Source: Sacculina carcini
Lineage: Eukaryota > Arthropoda > Thecostraca > Sacculinidae
Reading direction: 5' to 3'
Assembly (NCBI GenBank): GCA_916048095.2
Contig: OU696581.1
Location: 156,945-220,944, forward strand
DNA length: 64,000 nt
A model generated the notes under the pieces. That model saw nothing but the letters and a program-made list of their open reading frames with translations. It had not been told where the DNA came from and did no database searches. Of this stretch, positions 23,174-33,080 are shown one piece after another. Numbering within the stretch: the stretch's first letter is position 1; each line of letters starts with the position of its first letter. Made by a program: the position numbers and the translations under genes.

Positions 23174-23323
23174 CTGCACGCACAAACAAAGCCCACCAAA
23201 TTGCGCGCACGTCAAAATATTCTGCCGTCTGAAAACGAAAAACAACTTGGTCATTTGCCCATACTGTATTGTTCTTATTGGCCCACACTGTACATTTGTC
23301 CATACTTTTATTGTTATCCAGAG

Positions 23324-23592
23324 CAGAGCCGTAGCAAGCGTCCCCGTACCCCCCGGCCGGGGGCCCCCGAGTGTTGAGGGGCCCCGCATCTTCACGTATG
23401 ACATTTAAATTTATCGTATTATGTATAGCCTTTACCTTTTTACTCAGATGTTTTCACCTGAGCTTGTATTATGTGATTATGTATAATAAATAAATTCAAT
23501 ATTTGATGGTTTATTTATAATGGGGGCCCGAAGTGTTGCCTTCGGGGGGGGGGGGGGGGGGGGGGGGCTCATAAGTCCTCGCAACGGCTCTG
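23324..23592. mobile_element. hAT-type MITE with 8-bp target duplication and G24 run
   Basis: Flanked by exact ATCCAGAG copies (23316-23323 and 23593-23600). The ends CAGAGCCGTAGCAAG and CTCGCAACGGCTCTG are inverted. An uninterrupted run of 24 G lies at 23544-23567. The element sits in the last intron of the SmydA-like gene. Confidence 0.9.
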
Positions 23593-24012
23593 ATCCAGAG
23601 GGTGTCATTTTTATTCCGCTCTATGATATTTCTCAATTTTTTTACCTAATAAATGTGTTTCAACTAATTGAGAAATAATCTAAAATTCGACTTTATGGTC
23701 GAGCTGCGATTTTATGCGACATAATTTGATGCCAGCAAATGGCTGCAGGATCCACCGACAGTTTCCATAATAATTACAAGTTTAAAATATAAGTTTTATA
23801 TAAACTTTTGTTTGTCAACTGCTGAAGTTGTTTTGAAAATTTCAACAAATCTTCCATCGTTGCATAAAATTGTACTCGACGTCATGTCGGAAAGATGCAA
23901 TCAGTTTGACATTTTGCAGACATAAGTTGACACTAATTAAGATATTATTTCGTGCGTGGGCAGTGACTGTGGCTCAGATTAGGTATCATCCAACGATGTT
24001 GGCCTCACGCAC

Positions 24013-24131
24013 CTTGGCCTCGCTCAACCAATGCTTCTTGTCGATAGCTCTCGCGGCGATTTGCACCTGTAGGCGTCTCATTATGGCCGTCTGAAGTTCG
24101 TAGAGAAGTATGCCACGCAGGCGGCTCATTC
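24013..24131 (-). CDS. SmydA: SmydA-like gene, exon 3 of 4
   Basis: Minus strand, 119 bp, acceptor TGTCTTAACAG before 24131 and donor AAG-GTGCGTGAG at 24012. Two bases complete a split Gly codon from exon 2. The exon then reads MSRLRGILLYELQTAIMRR and on to EAK. The G-x-S-R-L-R-G-x-L-L-Y-E-L string is a conserved helix of SmydA-type proteins just before the C-terminal repeat helices. Phase at both ends agrees with exons 2 and 4. The intron to exon 2 (24132-26484) holds two MITEs and a LINE remnant. Confidence 0.82.
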
Positions 24132-24252
24132 CTGTTAAGACAACAGTAATGAGATTCGCTAGGATGAAACATTGGATCGGATAGGGCAAGTATAACAACA
24201 CACACACGCACACACACATATGCAGGCAATGAAACGAGGCAATGATCTACTT

Positions 24253-24525
24253 AGTGGCGGATTCAGTATGTAATTTTGGGAGGGACTACAATAATGTTGG
24301 TGGGTGCAGAATTTTGGGGATATAGTGCTTAATGTTTATGTCAACAAATTCTAGCGTTAAGCGAGCTTTGCATTTGTCAAGCATTAAGCGATAATGCTTA
24401 TGTAAAAAAATTATATAAAAATAATTCTATTAACCTCTTTTAGTGAACCTTTTGGTTATGAGGAGTTGATGGAAACATTTTGGGGGAATTTCAGCCCCCC
24501 TGATCCCTCCTGTAGAATCGCCAAT
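24253..24525. mobile_element. Miniature DNA transposon, TGGCGGATYCAG family, copy 2
   Basis: Starts AGTGGCGGATTCAG. Its far end, read in reverse, is GGCGATTCTACAGG followed by a G-rich block and GAATTYCCCC as in copy 1 (3233-3472), so the copies are inverted relative to each other. It lies in an intron of the SmydA-like gene. Confidence 0.72.
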
Positions 24526-24846
24526 TGCTCTACTATAAACATTACTTTCTGCACTGAATTGTCTTGTGCTTTTCCACGGGCACAATGTGCTTCAACGATG
24601 TACCACCAGAATTGTGTCGCTCCCAATATGAGAAACTGGGTTTTTTGTGCGGCAAAACATACTTTGACAAACAGACAAGGCGCATGTGGGAATTTGCACG
24701 ATGGATATTCAGTAGCACAGTATACAGTACTCTAGCGAGAGATAGAGAAAGTTGTTCTCCCTAGCGAGTAGCTCATCAGTAACTGCACGATACATCAGCA
24801 ATGCACAAACATGGACAAATTGGAAATTGTCCCGGTTCATCTACAG

Positions 24847-25141
24847 CATGGTCGGGCCACATCAGGCCCGCGAAGGCTCAACTTAGTCCGGCCCGCCAAC
24901 CTGCTATGTTTTATTATTGTAATCCGGCCCTCAGACTTCCCACTGAAAGTAGATAAGAAATTCCAATAAATCTTAAGTTTTCCAAAAGTAATATATCATT
25001 GAACTACTTAAATATTTATTTTTATTATTGTCATTATTATATTTAGCAGTAGTAAGCTGATATATTGTTTTTCACTGCGGCACGCCACCTTCTTCCAAGT
25101 GACTCATCTGGCCTTCACTGTGAAAATGTTGCCCGCCCCTG
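24847..25141. mobile_element. hAT-type MITE with perfect ATCTACAG duplication
   Basis: Target duplication ATCTACAG at 24839-24846 and 25142-25149. The right end, read inward, is CAGGGGCGGGCAAC and the left end CATGGTCGGGCCAC. GGCCCGC-rich subterminal sequence is typical of hAT/Charlie-type MITEs. Confidence 0.85.
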
Positions 25142-25431
25142 ATCTACAGTGACATCAACGAGGTTAGAACGGTTATTGTTGATAACAATGCTGAACAAGA
25201 ACATTTCCCCGCATCGTTTGCACGTTTCAAACGAGCTGCTCTAAAATCGCCTTTCTAATGTTAATCATATTGTCGTCACTTTTTCAGGAAATTGTTTTTC
25301 CAAAGTTATAGTAATTTCTATTTCTCTGTCCGACATCTTTGCCTCCTCAGATGCGCGTAGACTTTGAGTTTTATACATGCAACACTACAACTTCCGCTGG
25401 CAACAGGAAATTGCTTTTCAACTCCCTCTTT

Positions 25432-25632
25432 CTGTGTGTGTGTGTGTGTGTGTGTCAGTGTGTGTGTGTGTGTGTGTGTGTGTGTCAGTGTGTGTGTGTC
25501 AGTGTGTGTATCAGTGTGTGTGTCAGTGTGTGTGTGTGTTTGTGTGTATGTGTAGGTGTACGTGTGTATGTATTTTTGTGTATGTTATGTGTGTGTATGT
25601 ATATGTGTACGTGTGTATGTTTTTGTGTGTAT

Positions 25633-25664
<32 letters not shown>
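25432..25664. repeat. Degenerate TG-rich microsatellite
   Basis: TG with recurrent TGTCAG, TGTATG and TACG variants, ending directly at the coding remnant of a LINE. Confidence 0.93.
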
Positions 25665-26277
25665 TAATTATTCATTCAGCTCTTCGTCTTCGTAAGCCTG
25701 CGTATCTATTTGACCTTCTGTCTTATAAAACCTCATCTCTTTCTCTAAGGTATTCTAACGATCCTTTTGTACTAGTTGAACCTCCCTTTCCTTCTAGACA
25801 TTCTCACTACAATCGTTGTCTCTCTATCTTAGAACCTCGTATCTACAATAGGCTTTCTCCCTCAATACGCTCAAACAAATCCCTACCTCTTTTCAAGAAA
25901 CATACTAAGAATTTTTTCCTAATTAAGTCTTATTACTGTCTTAATAATACTGTATATATTAGTACTGAATATATGGTCTGATTGTTCCCTAATTCTGTCT
26001 TCTATGTGTATGTGCTTCATGCGTGTCTGTATTTGTCGTTATTGTGTAGGTATGTTTTCCCGTTGTATGCTGTATGTGTGTTGTTGTGTTGAGTCCTGTT
26101 ATTTGTGTTTGCGTGTCTATTGTATTGTCCATCTGAGTGTATGTCCTTGCATGTCTGCTGTGTTGTCTTAATGTGCTGTCTGCTGTGTTTTTGTTTTTGT
26201 TTTTTGCGTATTTTTGTGTCTTTGCGTATGTAAACGGGATGTATGTTAGCGTTTATGCGTATATGTGTTTTTCTGTG

Positions 26278-26356
<79 letters not shown>

Positions 26357-26462
26357 TGCGCGTGATTGTGTATGACTCTTGTGCTTGAGTGTGTGCATGT
26401 GTGTGAGCGCTTTTGAGACCTTCGGGTGAACAGCGCGATATAAATGTATGAATGTAATGTAA
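25665..26462 (+). mobile_element. L2-like LINE fragment B1 (ORF2 C-terminus, 3' UTR, tail)
   Basis: The plus strand encodes an ORF2 C-terminal remnant including PFPSRHSHYNRCLSILEPRIY and FKKHTKNFFLIKSYYC, with stop at 25979-25981. A TG-rich 3' UTR follows, then CTTCGGGTGAACAGCGCGAT, ATAAATG and an (AATGT)n tail. It is antisense in an intron of the SmydA-like gene. Its partner B2 is at 26632-27060. Confidence 0.82.
26279..26354. repeat. (TG)n microsatellite inside LINE fragment B1
   Basis: About 38 TG units in the LINE 3' UTR. Confidence 0.95.
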
Positions 26463-26484
26463 TGTGTGTGTGTGTGCTAGTTAC

Positions 26485-26626
26485 CCGGATGTAGTCGGGT
26501 CAGAATGACCAGTAGTTGAGATGAGACGGTTTGTTTGTTGATGGCTTCATCAGAGGTCATCTCGTAGTCTTGTTGCAACGGCTCAGCCACTTGATCATCT
26601 TTACCGTACAACATTGCAAGCGCGGT
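26485..26626 (-). CDS. SmydA: SmydA-like gene, exon 2 of 4, squeezed between two LINE tails
   Basis: Minus strand, 142 bp. The acceptor TGTGCAG lies immediately before 26626, and the donor CCGG-GTAACT is at 26484. It encodes TALAMLYGKDDQVAEPLQQD through ILTRLHP plus the first base of a Gly codon. Joined to exon 3 it reads LHPGMSRLRG, the expected SmydA continuity, and it enters in phase 0 as exon 1 requires. The usual pyrimidine tract before the acceptor is replaced by the (TGTAA)n tail of a sense-oriented LINE. An antisense LINE tail begins 22 bp past the donor. Confidence 0.78.
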
Positions 26627-26631
26627 CTGCA

Positions 26632-27060
26632 CACATTACATTACATTACATTACATTACATTAGGTAGATATTTTCATAGCGCACTACACCTAGAGGGTC
26701 TCTAGGGCGCTGCACACACACACAAACACACATACACATACATTGACAAAGTATAAGATGGAGAAAGTGAGAGAGAGAGAGAGATAGAGAAAAGAGGAGA
26801 TTATACCTTAAATTTATCACTGGTATAAACAATATTCTCTAAAGTATAATACGATTTCAACAGGAAAAATTTCTTAGTGTTTTTTTAAAAGAGGGATAGA
26901 ATTGATAGAACGTAGTGTTGGGAGAGCTTATTTTAAATACGGGGTCCTAAGATAGAGAGACAGCAATTATAGTGAGAATGTCTAGAGGGAAAAGCAGGTT
27001 CCAGTAAGAGACGAGAATCATCAGATGACCTGAGTGAACGAGTAAATTTTTTGAAAGACA
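26632..27060 (-). mobile_element. L2-like LINE fragment B2 (ORF2 C-terminus and tail)
   Basis: The minus strand reads a decayed ORF2 end (EPAFPSRHSHYNCCLSILGP and KKFFLLKSYY) colinear with fragment B1 but with at least two stops. It then has a 3' UTR ending in AGCGCCCTAGAGACCCTCTA-like sequence and a (TGTAA)n tail. It lies in sense orientation in intron 1 of the SmydA-like gene. Confidence 0.8.
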
Positions 27061-27273
27061 GAAGAACGACACACACACACATACACACACACATACACAT
27101 ACATAACAACATATGTCATCATTATCATTATCGTCATATACTTCGTTTCACACAATTATAAATACAAATATATTTACATATACATTTTTCAACATCCAAT
27201 CTGAATATTCCTCTTATTAAAATTTCCTTAGGGTGTTAGATTAGCTACTATGAAAGAGAGTGTGTGTGTGTGT

Positions 27274-27310
<37 letters not shown>

Positions 27311-27600
27311 AAGTGAACAATGATGGAGTGAATAGACACAATGAATTTAGAATCCTGCTATGACAAATAGGCCGGATATAAATGAGCGCGATCATGGTTG
27401 ACTTAATGGAGCCGACCACAATGACATATTGCTCTATGAATTGTGACAAATGGCTTCGTTTGCTTCCGATCAACCGACAAATACACCCAGCTATCTCTCT
27501 ACACATCCTCACACACCCTCACACACACACGCTGAGAGAAAGAGAGAGAGAGATAGAGAGAGAGAGATACATACACAAGGACACACACGACACAAGGAGA
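27061..27600. repeat. CA, TG and GA microsatellite patches in intron 1
   Basis: CA-rich at 27,069-27,105, (TG)n at 27,261-27,307, and (GA)n at 27,536-27,568. The sequence between them shows nothing coding. Confidence 0.8.
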
Positions 27601-27752
27601 AAATTTTTACAGAAATTCAACCAATGCACATCACATTGTCTACGATAAAAGTGGGCTGCCTATTAAGCTCACACAATTTATTTACAAATATAAAGCAACT
27701 GCATTATATATATATTCACAAATAATGCACAATGTGCTGAGGTAAATCCCAC

Positions 27753-28931
27753 CTTGACGTCACACATGTAGAAATGAGTGTCCGATAAACAGCTGGAGAA
27801 TTTGTGAACAAAATCTTCGGCGGCTTTGACACATCCTTTGGGCATTTCAATCAGGTACTGGCCGATAGTTTCCAGTAGCTGGTTGACTTGATCTGAAGAT
27901 ATCGTGGCAGAACATCGCTCACACTTCCACTCAGAGTCCGAATGAAGAGGATCCGTTTGTCTGACGAGTCCTTCACTGCATTGCTGGCATTTCAACGAGC
28001 TCAGCTCTGTGCCCAGCTCAGTGGCGTCCCTGCAGCGTTCGCACGTGCAGTCGAAGTACTTGGACTGTCGCAGGAAATAGCGTCTGTTGGCGCTTCCCCA
28101 CAGCGTATCCGCGTAGCTGGTCGAAATATGTGCCGCCTTGGGGATGTCTACACTGGCTATCACACGAATACTCAGGTCGTCGTCGAATACTCGGAACGTG
28201 TTGGGCACACAGCTGTGCTCCAGTAAAGCAGCTTGCGGGTACAAGCCGATAACACCTCGGCGGGCCGTATCGAAGCCGTTGACATCAAGCACTCCGCAAA
28301 CCTTGTGAACGTCCTGCAGCGATACGTCAAAGCCAGTGTTCTGCAACTGCTTCCAGATATCAACGTCCAGCGAGTGTACATGCTCAATACTACCACGTTC
28401 AGCATCGTGACTCTCCAACAATTCCAGCTCGCGCCACAAATGAGGTGCGGTGAGACGCAGCAAGAGACAACGCCCGGCCGTCACCGCCAGGTAGGCGGGA
28501 TTCGGAGAGTCATCGAGCCGCACAGATACTTTGCTGGCAGCCCGCTGCATCTGCGAGCACTCGGCCTGATGACTGGCAGATGCGGCACACTCGCTGCGAC
28601 ACATTGGAAAACCACACTCACATTGGTGATATTGAACGCCCGCGGTCAGCTCGCCATAGCAGCCGAGACATAAGGCGTCGCTGAACTGCTTCGGACCGGT
28701 GACGATGGCGGCCTCGTGAAGAATAGTTTCGCCCTGCTTGATGCTGCGCGCCGCCACCAAATATCTGCCCAATGTGGTGTTGTGAGCCACCTTGAACGCG
28801 CGGCACGACGACTTGTGACTGGACCAGTGAAGACTTTGGTGTTTCTTGCAGCAGTAGTAAACCTCACTGCAGCCGGCACACCTGCGTGCAGCCTTCGTCC
28901 CACAAACAGCACAACATCCCCCTGCGGTCAT
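27753..28931 (-). CDS. SmydA: SmydA-like SET/MYND-domain protein, exon 1 of 4
   Basis: The gene encodes a 532-residue protein from four exons (28931-27753, 26626-26485, 24131-24013, 23173-23015). SMYD proteins are usually lysine methyltransferases; SmydA members are a mostly arthropod branch of uncertain activity. Exon 1 gives residues 1-393. The MYND zinc finger spans 7-43 (C7, C10, C18, C21, C27, H31, H39, C43). The N-terminal SET part begins at 55 (LGRYLVAARSIKQGE). The SET core has EHSCVPN at 238-244, where most SMYDs have NHSCxPN, and ISTSYAD near 269-275. Post-SET cysteines are C295, C297 and C300, followed by two more CxxC pairs (315/318, 337/340). The FDCTCERC...ELGTELSSLKC block is typical of SmydA-8/msta. 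The open frame continues upstream to 29036, but that first codon is TTG; 28931 is the first ATG. The exon ends at AAG-GTGGGA. Confidence 0.9.
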
Positions 28932-29289
28932 CACTGCTTTTTCAGTATTTGCCTGCTGTCCCTCGGTCTTTGTTTCCTCAGCTAGTTTTCGATGGGGAAT
29001 TTTCAATGTAGAACCCAAGTATAGAAATGACAACAAAGAAGAAAAGCGATCATGTGATCATGTACCAAATATATTGTAATTGTCCGTTGCAGCAGCGGCC
29101 TAAAATATGGTGGTATTGATGGTGCCTTTACTACCGTAAACTACACCGTGTGCAGTACACTCTAGCTGACCGGTGCTCATCGACAGCAAGACTAACACTT
29201 CTGAATGAATATTGACTGCGTCTTCACTGCTACAACTCGACGTGGCTATTGATGGGCCTCGGCACAGCCCGGCACATACTGACACTCAC

Positions 29290-29376
29290 ACGCTCGGAAA
29301 TGGTGATAGAGCTGCCATGGGAGATCTCTTGGAGCAGAGTTGACGGGCATTGCAGTGAAATGCCGGGCTATATATA
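29290..29376 (-). promoter_or_regulatory. Possible TATA-containing promoter and leader donor of the SmydA-like gene
   Basis: On the minus strand TATATATAG (29376-29368) precedes CCCGGCATTTCACTGC by a spacing suitable for a start near 29,340. A consensus splice donor (GTGAGTGTC) follows near 29,290, which could splice to the leader just before the ATG at 28931. Motif-based inference only. Confidence 0.25.
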
Positions 29377-30517
29377 GTCTGCTCTCCCTCGAACACACCA
29401 ACATGCCTCTGTCTTATTTATAGGCTCCAACTAGAATGTCTTCCGCGTGCATTCAGTCGGTGATCACAACACAAACGCAGATGGTATGCTGGTTTAAGCA
29501 ATCCAATTTGCTATTTGCTTAGGAAATGGTTACCCAAGGACTATAGTTGAGCCATATGCAAGAAAAAAATATTCTGGGTAATATATGCGGCTCTCATATG
29601 AACTAAACTAAGTTGTTGTGGGCTGATATGGGTGAGCACGAACACGCAAAATACCACTGGCGAGAATGAAATAAATAGAGGACAATCATTCTATCCCCTC
29701 GCAATCATGCATTGACACTAGGAAAACTGTGTGACTTCATCGGAGAACCAATCGGAAACGGCATTCTTCGATCCAAGAGCAGAAATATATAAAATGTAAA
29801 TGTAATATATGGCAGTATAGAAAAGTAAATTTTAATTATCAGACTAATTTACCTCTGTGATATCTAGCATAAGCAATACACAATGCTAACTACTAAAAAT
29901 AAGTCCAATTAGGGCCTGATACATGTTCTAGTGTCTATAGGAAAATGAATCTGTAGAAACTTGTGTACACAATTATTTCCAATTTGATATTTTAAAACGA
30001 GCGTAAAACACTACTGTATTTGCACCATTGCTTACTGAATCAGACGTTTCAACAGCTGCTTACCAAGTTCTCGAAGCAATTTCGCTAGCACTGGGGCAAA
30101 TTCCCTGCCCGATCTCCGGCGTACGAGCATTAGCCCAACAAGCAACGCTTCAAGTATGCTAATGTGTGACAGCTGAATTCAGCAGAGCGCTGTGTTGAGA
30201 AAAAACAGCTGCAGAGTTTTGCATGAAGAAAAACGCAGCACTCAAGTGGGCTGGCGGAATGGAATTGATGTTAGAAAACGTAGGAGCTAAAAATACATCA
30301 CTACTTAACAAGTGCAGCGTAACGTGTGTTTTCTTAGTCTTATTTTCACTAGACTTTTTATTTTTCTCTTGTAGCAGCATTGCGTGTCGAAAAAATGAAA
30401 AATGAATTCAAACCGACCACATTGTGGGCTTTCATCGTGAGTTCAGCAATCTTTGAATATACGCATTGACACGTTGGCACACGTATACATTTATGCATGC
30501 AGCCCCGAACAACTTTT

Positions 30518-30563
<46 letters not shown>

Positions 30564-30915
30564 AGCACACATATAGACAATAAATGTATACGGACAAATC
30601 AACCCGAGCGCAAATATTGTGTGTGAGAAAAATCGGCGTTGAGTTTGTGGCAGCTAGACTTGAAAATGGCTGCGAACTAACCCGCATAATGCTCTCGTAC
30701 ATCCTGCAATCAGCGAAAAAGACCGCTATTTGAACAGCCCCAGCAAAATAGTGGCTGAACGCTGCTGAGGCAATGTTGATAGTTTTTGGAATATTCCTGT
30801 CGCGTTTATTGTCGACTCATGACCGATTGGAGCTGGAGTCTATTGCCAGAATATATAGGAATGTATAAGCTATATATGTCTGCATACATATATAAGCAGC
30901 CGATTTCTATATGTG
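29377..30915. other. Intergenic, nothing recognised, one (CA)n tract
   Basis: (CA)n at 30,521-30,561. Short ORFs have no recognisable relatives. Confidence 0.4.
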
Positions 30916-31399
30916 CAAGGCCGGATTAGGCATGTGGATGCCCCTGGGCAATCTATATGTGGAGGCCTACCCTGCTTGAGGCGGGTGGCGAGCGAAGCAA
31001 GTCTCACCAGGGGGCGCTGTAATCTCCACCAGGAAATCATCATTACCGGTCCTGACAGTAATTAATTTTGGTCATCTCAATGACGTTTGTAAAATGATTT
31101 CCGACCTCCGTTTGCAAACCGTCCTTTCCGATTTTGTCAACTATTAATGCATTAAAATAGATAGGAGGTCATTTTAGGGCTAACTAAAGATAACCTACAT
31201 TTCTAATATCACGTTTTTTACTTGGTTTTACTATAGTTTTTTGCGATGAAGAAGGATAAATCATAAATATCCACAATTTTGTTTTATTTCTTACTAAAAA
31301 ACTGTATTCCTTATATAAAGGAATTCATCCCCCTAAAACGTCGAGACACCTGGGCAGGTTCCTTCTTTGCCACCCCCTCCCCCCTGAATTCGGCCCTGG
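30916..31399. mobile_element. Probable hAT-type MITE
   Basis: Left end CAAGGCCGGATTAGG, right end CCTGAATTCGGCCCTG: imperfect inverted repeats of the CAGGGCCGRATT type, with C-rich subterminal stretches. The flanking 8-mers do not match, so the boundaries are provisional. Confidence 0.5.
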
Positions 31400-33080
31400 T
31401 GATAACCACAACTTCACTTGCAGCAGATGGTTATAATATACCATCACATTGCCACTATGAAATTCCTACTTTTATCCTTGCCTGATATTCTGAGAAAACA
31501 AAATCGTGATTAATTCATTGTGTCATTGGCCTGCAATGTACAGACATTTTTCAAACATAGCAGAATAATCAATTAGCTGCCCAAAAATAGTCAGCGAATG
31601 CGAGCTAGAAACAGTGCCGTGAATTAATCACAATCCAATCACACCTGCACGCCAGAGTGTCATCATAACGACATGGCTCATTTATCAATACGAAACCTCA
31701 TGTATTCGTTGCCATTACAGGCTTGGATAGTAGCTCATTGAGCTGCGCTAATTAGCACGAACACACGCATGCTGTTATACAGGAACGAAGTTCATTGAAT
31801 GATGATTAATATAGAATGAACCATTAATATTTTTCAGCCCAAAAGTTGTTCATACAGTGAATATGGCTGAATGCAATGGCGCTACATAGTTGGTTCATTA
31901 AATGTTGATAAATCTCTAGTCACACACCTAATGAACTCTTTCATAATTAATTTCTAATGAAACTGGTGCTCTAATTGTGTATTCCGTCAATAAAGTCCAG
32001 TGTAGACATTTGCCTCAATTTTCTCACAATATCTACCTGAATCAAACCTCCTTTGAAGGTTATCTGCTGCGACTGGCAAATATAAGATGATGATAATGAT
32101 TAGGAACTCCAGGAAGAAGACACAGAACAGATAACATGAGATCAAAACTGAAATGATAAAACTGATGAGACATTAATTATGTAAGACTGATGAATTTTCC
32201 TCGACAGTTATGACTGTGATATATAGGAATATATAGAAAAAATATAATTCTGCATATATTTTTAACAACCTTGAAACATTTTACAAGAAAACAGACAGAG
32301 AAGACGCGGATAATAATATCCAATTAAAAAACTACAAAATAATTTTTTGTTTTTTTTATTGAAAATAGAGCGATCATTTTGAGCATCATTTTGCCTGTCA
32401 TATCAGACATGGATGCATCTACCAGGACATTATGTTGTGTGCATGTCTGAAGAAGCTGTTTGTGTGCATGTCACTGTGTACACTGAGTCACTGTATCAGC
32501 CAGTCTGTCAGTAAGTAGACACGCCACGCTCAACACGACAATTTCGCCTTACGACACAATTCGGCCTATCTTGATGGCTTCATTTGCGCCGGGCGGGTTC
32601 TGGAACGGAAATCGGCACGCGACGGCCGCCTGTTCCCGCAGGAATGATTGAGACAGCTTGGTGGCGCAACATCAGTCCAGGATCCGGGATGCTTGCGACC
32701 TGCAGTGCACTTAATGCCGCATTGTCAAACATATTTCCAAAAACTCGTCCATTCTACACAAATACACGCTTTTTGGGAATTTTGTATTGTGCGCTAAAGT
32801 GAGGACCAATGAGTTAACTCAAGGTTGAGGTCCACTCAGTGATGCAATTAGGAAACACTCAAAACATACTGTTATGGCTTAGTCGGCATAAACGGAATCA
32901 ACAACCAGAACTTTCTAGCAGCTCAGCTGATGAATAATTCAGGAGATATTTCAGTTGAAGCAATTTGAAGCAGCATGCTATCTAGACTGCTGAACAATTT
33001 CAACACAAGACATCATCAAACGCCACATTATACGAGACAAACTATTTTTGCATCATAGCGAGCTTAACATTTATCATGTA
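31400..33080. other. Intergenic, nothing recognised
   Basis: Contains one 72-codon ORF (32584-32802) without family resemblance. No repeat array. Confidence 0.4.

Noticed and set aside
23015..28931. Processed or single-exon reading of the SmydA-like gene ending at 27678
   Set aside because: The 24 residues after the donor at 27752 are intronic and the protein would lack the family's C-terminal helices. These were found downstream with matching splice sites and phases.
28233..28985. Plus-strand ORFs across the SmydA-like exon
   Set aside because: They are antisense shadows of the well-supported minus-strand coding frame.
28932..29036. N-terminal extension of the SmydA-like exon 1 frame
   Set aside because: The first codon is TTG, and no ATG lies in this frame before 28931. 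The extension is not MYND or SET sequence and is better taken as leader.
30916..31399. Exact 8-bp target duplication for this MITE
   Set aside because: TATATGTG and GTGATAAC do not match; the element call rests only on inverted ends.
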